In this document: piece by piece, positions 62,978-64,000 of the stretch | How the letters are laid out: every line of letters begins with the position of its first letter | How positions within the stretch are numbered: position 1 is the stretch's first letter | Source: Pseudomonas taiwanensis DSM 21245 | GTDB lineage: Bacteria; Pseudomonadota; Gammaproteobacteria; Pseudomonadales; Pseudomonadaceae | DNA length: 64,000 bases | Direction of reading: 5' to 3' | Assembly (NCBI RefSeq): GCF_000425785.1 | Contig: NZ_AUEC01000015.1 | Location: 1 to 64,000, forward strand | The notes under the pieces: generated by a model | The model's database searches: none | What the model was told of the DNA's origin: nothing | Seen by the model: only the letters and a program-made list of their open reading frames with translations | Program-made: the position numbers and the translations under genes

Positions 62978-64000
62978 ATGGCATTCAACAGCATCGAAGA
63001 ACTTCTCGAAGATTACCGGCAGGGCAAGATGGTACTGCTGGTGGACGATGAAGACCGGGAAAACGAAGGCGACCTGCTGATTGCCGCCGAACGCTGTGAC
63101 GCCCAGGCTATCAACTTCATGGCCCGCGAAGCGCGCGGCCTGATCTGCCTGACCCTCACCGACGATCACTGCCAACGCCTGGGCCTGGAACAGATGGTAC
63201 CGGCCAACGGCAGTGTGTTCAGCACCGCCTTCACCGTGTCGATCGAAGCGGCCACCGGCGTCACCACTGGCATCTCCGCCGCCGACCGGGCCCGCACGGT
63301 GGCGGCAGCCATGGCTCCTGACGCCCGCCCGGAAGACCTGGTGCAGCCCGGCCACATCTTTCCCCTGCGCGCCCGCGAAGGCGGCGTCCTGACTCGTGCC
63401 GGGCATACCGAAGCCGGCTGCGACCTGGCGCGCCTGGCCGGCTTTGCCCCGGCATCGGTAATCGTCGAGGTGCTCAACGACGACGGCACCATGGCCCGGC
63501 GGCCCGACCTGGAAGTGTTTGCCGCCCGGCACGGCATCAAGATCGGCACCATCGCCGATTTGATCCACTATCGCCTGAGCACCGAGCAGACCATCAAGCG
63601 CATCGGCGAACGGGAGCTACCCACCGTCCACGGCACCTTCCGTCTGGTGACCTATGAAGACCGCATCGAAGGCGGTGTGCACATGGCGATGGTGATGGGT
63701 GACATCCGCCGCGAGCAGCCGACCCTGGTGCGTGTGCATGTGATCGACCCGCTGCGTGACCTGGTCGGTGCCGAGTATGCCGGCCCGGCCAACTGGACGT
63801 TGTGGGCGGCGCTCGAGAAGGTCGCCGAGGAAGGTGCAGGCGTGGTGGTGATCCTGGCCAACCACGAATCCTCCCAGGCCTTGCTCGAACGCGTGCCGCA
63901 ACTGACCCAGCCGATACGGCCTTACCAGCGCGGACAATCGAAGGTGTACTCGGAGGTGGGTACCGGAGCGCAAATCCTCCAGGACCTGGGCGTGGGCAAG
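62978..64000 (+). CDS. ribB: 3,4-dihydroxy-2-butanone-4-phosphate synthase (RibB, partial at window end)
   Basis: At least 341 aa; the frame runs off the right edge. Residues 1-200 are the DHBP synthase domain, which makes the four-carbon precursor of riboflavin from ribulose 5-phosphate. The acidic metal site is [29 protein letters not shown] is also typical. From about residue 205 the sequence has the GTP cyclohydrolase II fold ([20 protein letters not shown]), but the zinc Cys cluster that should follow LVRVH is absent ([20 protein letters not shown]), so that second activity is probably lost, as in many Pseudomonas RibB proteins. No FMN riboswitch precedes it; the gap is too short. Confidence 0.93.
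   Translation, partial: MAFNSIEELLEDYRQGKMVLLVDDEDRENEGDLLIAAERCDAQAINFMAREARGLICLTLTDDHCQRLGLEQMVPANGSVFSTAFTVSIEAATGVTTGISAADRARTVAAAMAPDARPEDLVQPGHIFPLRAREGGVLTRAGHTEAGCDLARLAGFAPASVIVEVLNDDGTMARRPDLEVFAARHGIKIGTIADLIHYRLSTEQTIKRIGERELPTVHGTFRLVTYEDRIEGGVHMAMVMGDIRREQPTLVRVHVIDPLRDLVGAEYAGPANWTLWAALEKVAEEGAGVVVILANHESSQALLERVPQLTQPIRPYQRGQSKVYSEVGTGAQILQDLGVGK

Noticed and set aside
1..64000. tRNA or rRNA genes
   Set aside because: No cloverleaf-type sequences with conserved T-loop and CCA context were found in the intergenic regions.

Overview
The window looks like a chromosomal segment of a Pseudomonas putida-group bacterium. The evidence is GC-rich coding sequence with Pseudomonas-type gene content (tamAB, a class C beta-lactamase, a SrpA-like catalase with a cytochrome b561, a trans-aconitate methyltransferase, a ribB with a degenerate second domain) and REP-like inverted repeats built on GCCGGCTTGCC/GTAGGAGCCGG cores. 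The species assignment is inference.

Positions 1-13,055 are accessory DNA. They open with a decayed junction in which an IS5-type transposase tail is fused to an aldo/keto reductase fragment. Next comes a module resembling the TnpS/TnpT cointegrate-resolution system of Tn4651-type Tn3-family transposons: a tyrosine recombinase (minus strand), a 28-bp 11-6-11 palindrome that is a good candidate for its crossover core, and a KfrA-like coiled-coil DNA-binding protein (plus strand). A small CxxC protein and a Sir2 deacylase lie between the two partners. After an unrecognised Cys/Trp-rich gene and a gene-poor stretch comes an intact Tn7-like transposition operon, tnsA-tnsB-tnsC-tniQ (6,913-12,946), of lower GC. 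Its TniQ/TnsD protein is unusually long and appears to carry a string of helix-turn-helix units.

Positions 13,450-24,955 hold metabolic genes: a beta-carbonic anhydrase, a Cys-less DsbA-fold protein, a LysR regulator, an MFS exporter, and an operon for a periplasmic molybdenum hydroxylase (multihaem cytochrome c, 2Fe-2S subunit, Tat-exported Mo subunit, XdhC maturation factor), followed by an old yellow enzyme and a YbfB-type MFS protein.

Positions 24,960-59,825 look like ordinary core or near-core chromosome: tamB-tamA, a GNAT enzyme, exonuclease III, an ECF sigma/anti-sigma pair divergent from a catalase-cytochrome b561 operon (with mirror-image ECF promoters in the gap), a TetR-controlled SDR/isomerase pair, a bile-acid-type symporter, ampC, a group II truncated haemoglobin, a YghU-type thiol transferase, an amidase, a GABA-type permease opposite a MocR regulator, and an operon joining an acetylpolyamine-type deacetylase, a carbamoylase-type hydrolase and an MHS transporter under a divergent LysR regulator.

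Positions 59,831-61,740 carry a PAAR-domain type VI secretion effector gene broken by three lesions (two homopolymer frameshifts and one nonsense codon), with an intact membrane-protein gene at its 3' end that looks like its immunity gene. The window ends with a pirin, a DUF1330 protein and the start of ribB, preceded by a perfect 12-bp palindrome of the GntR/FadR operator type.
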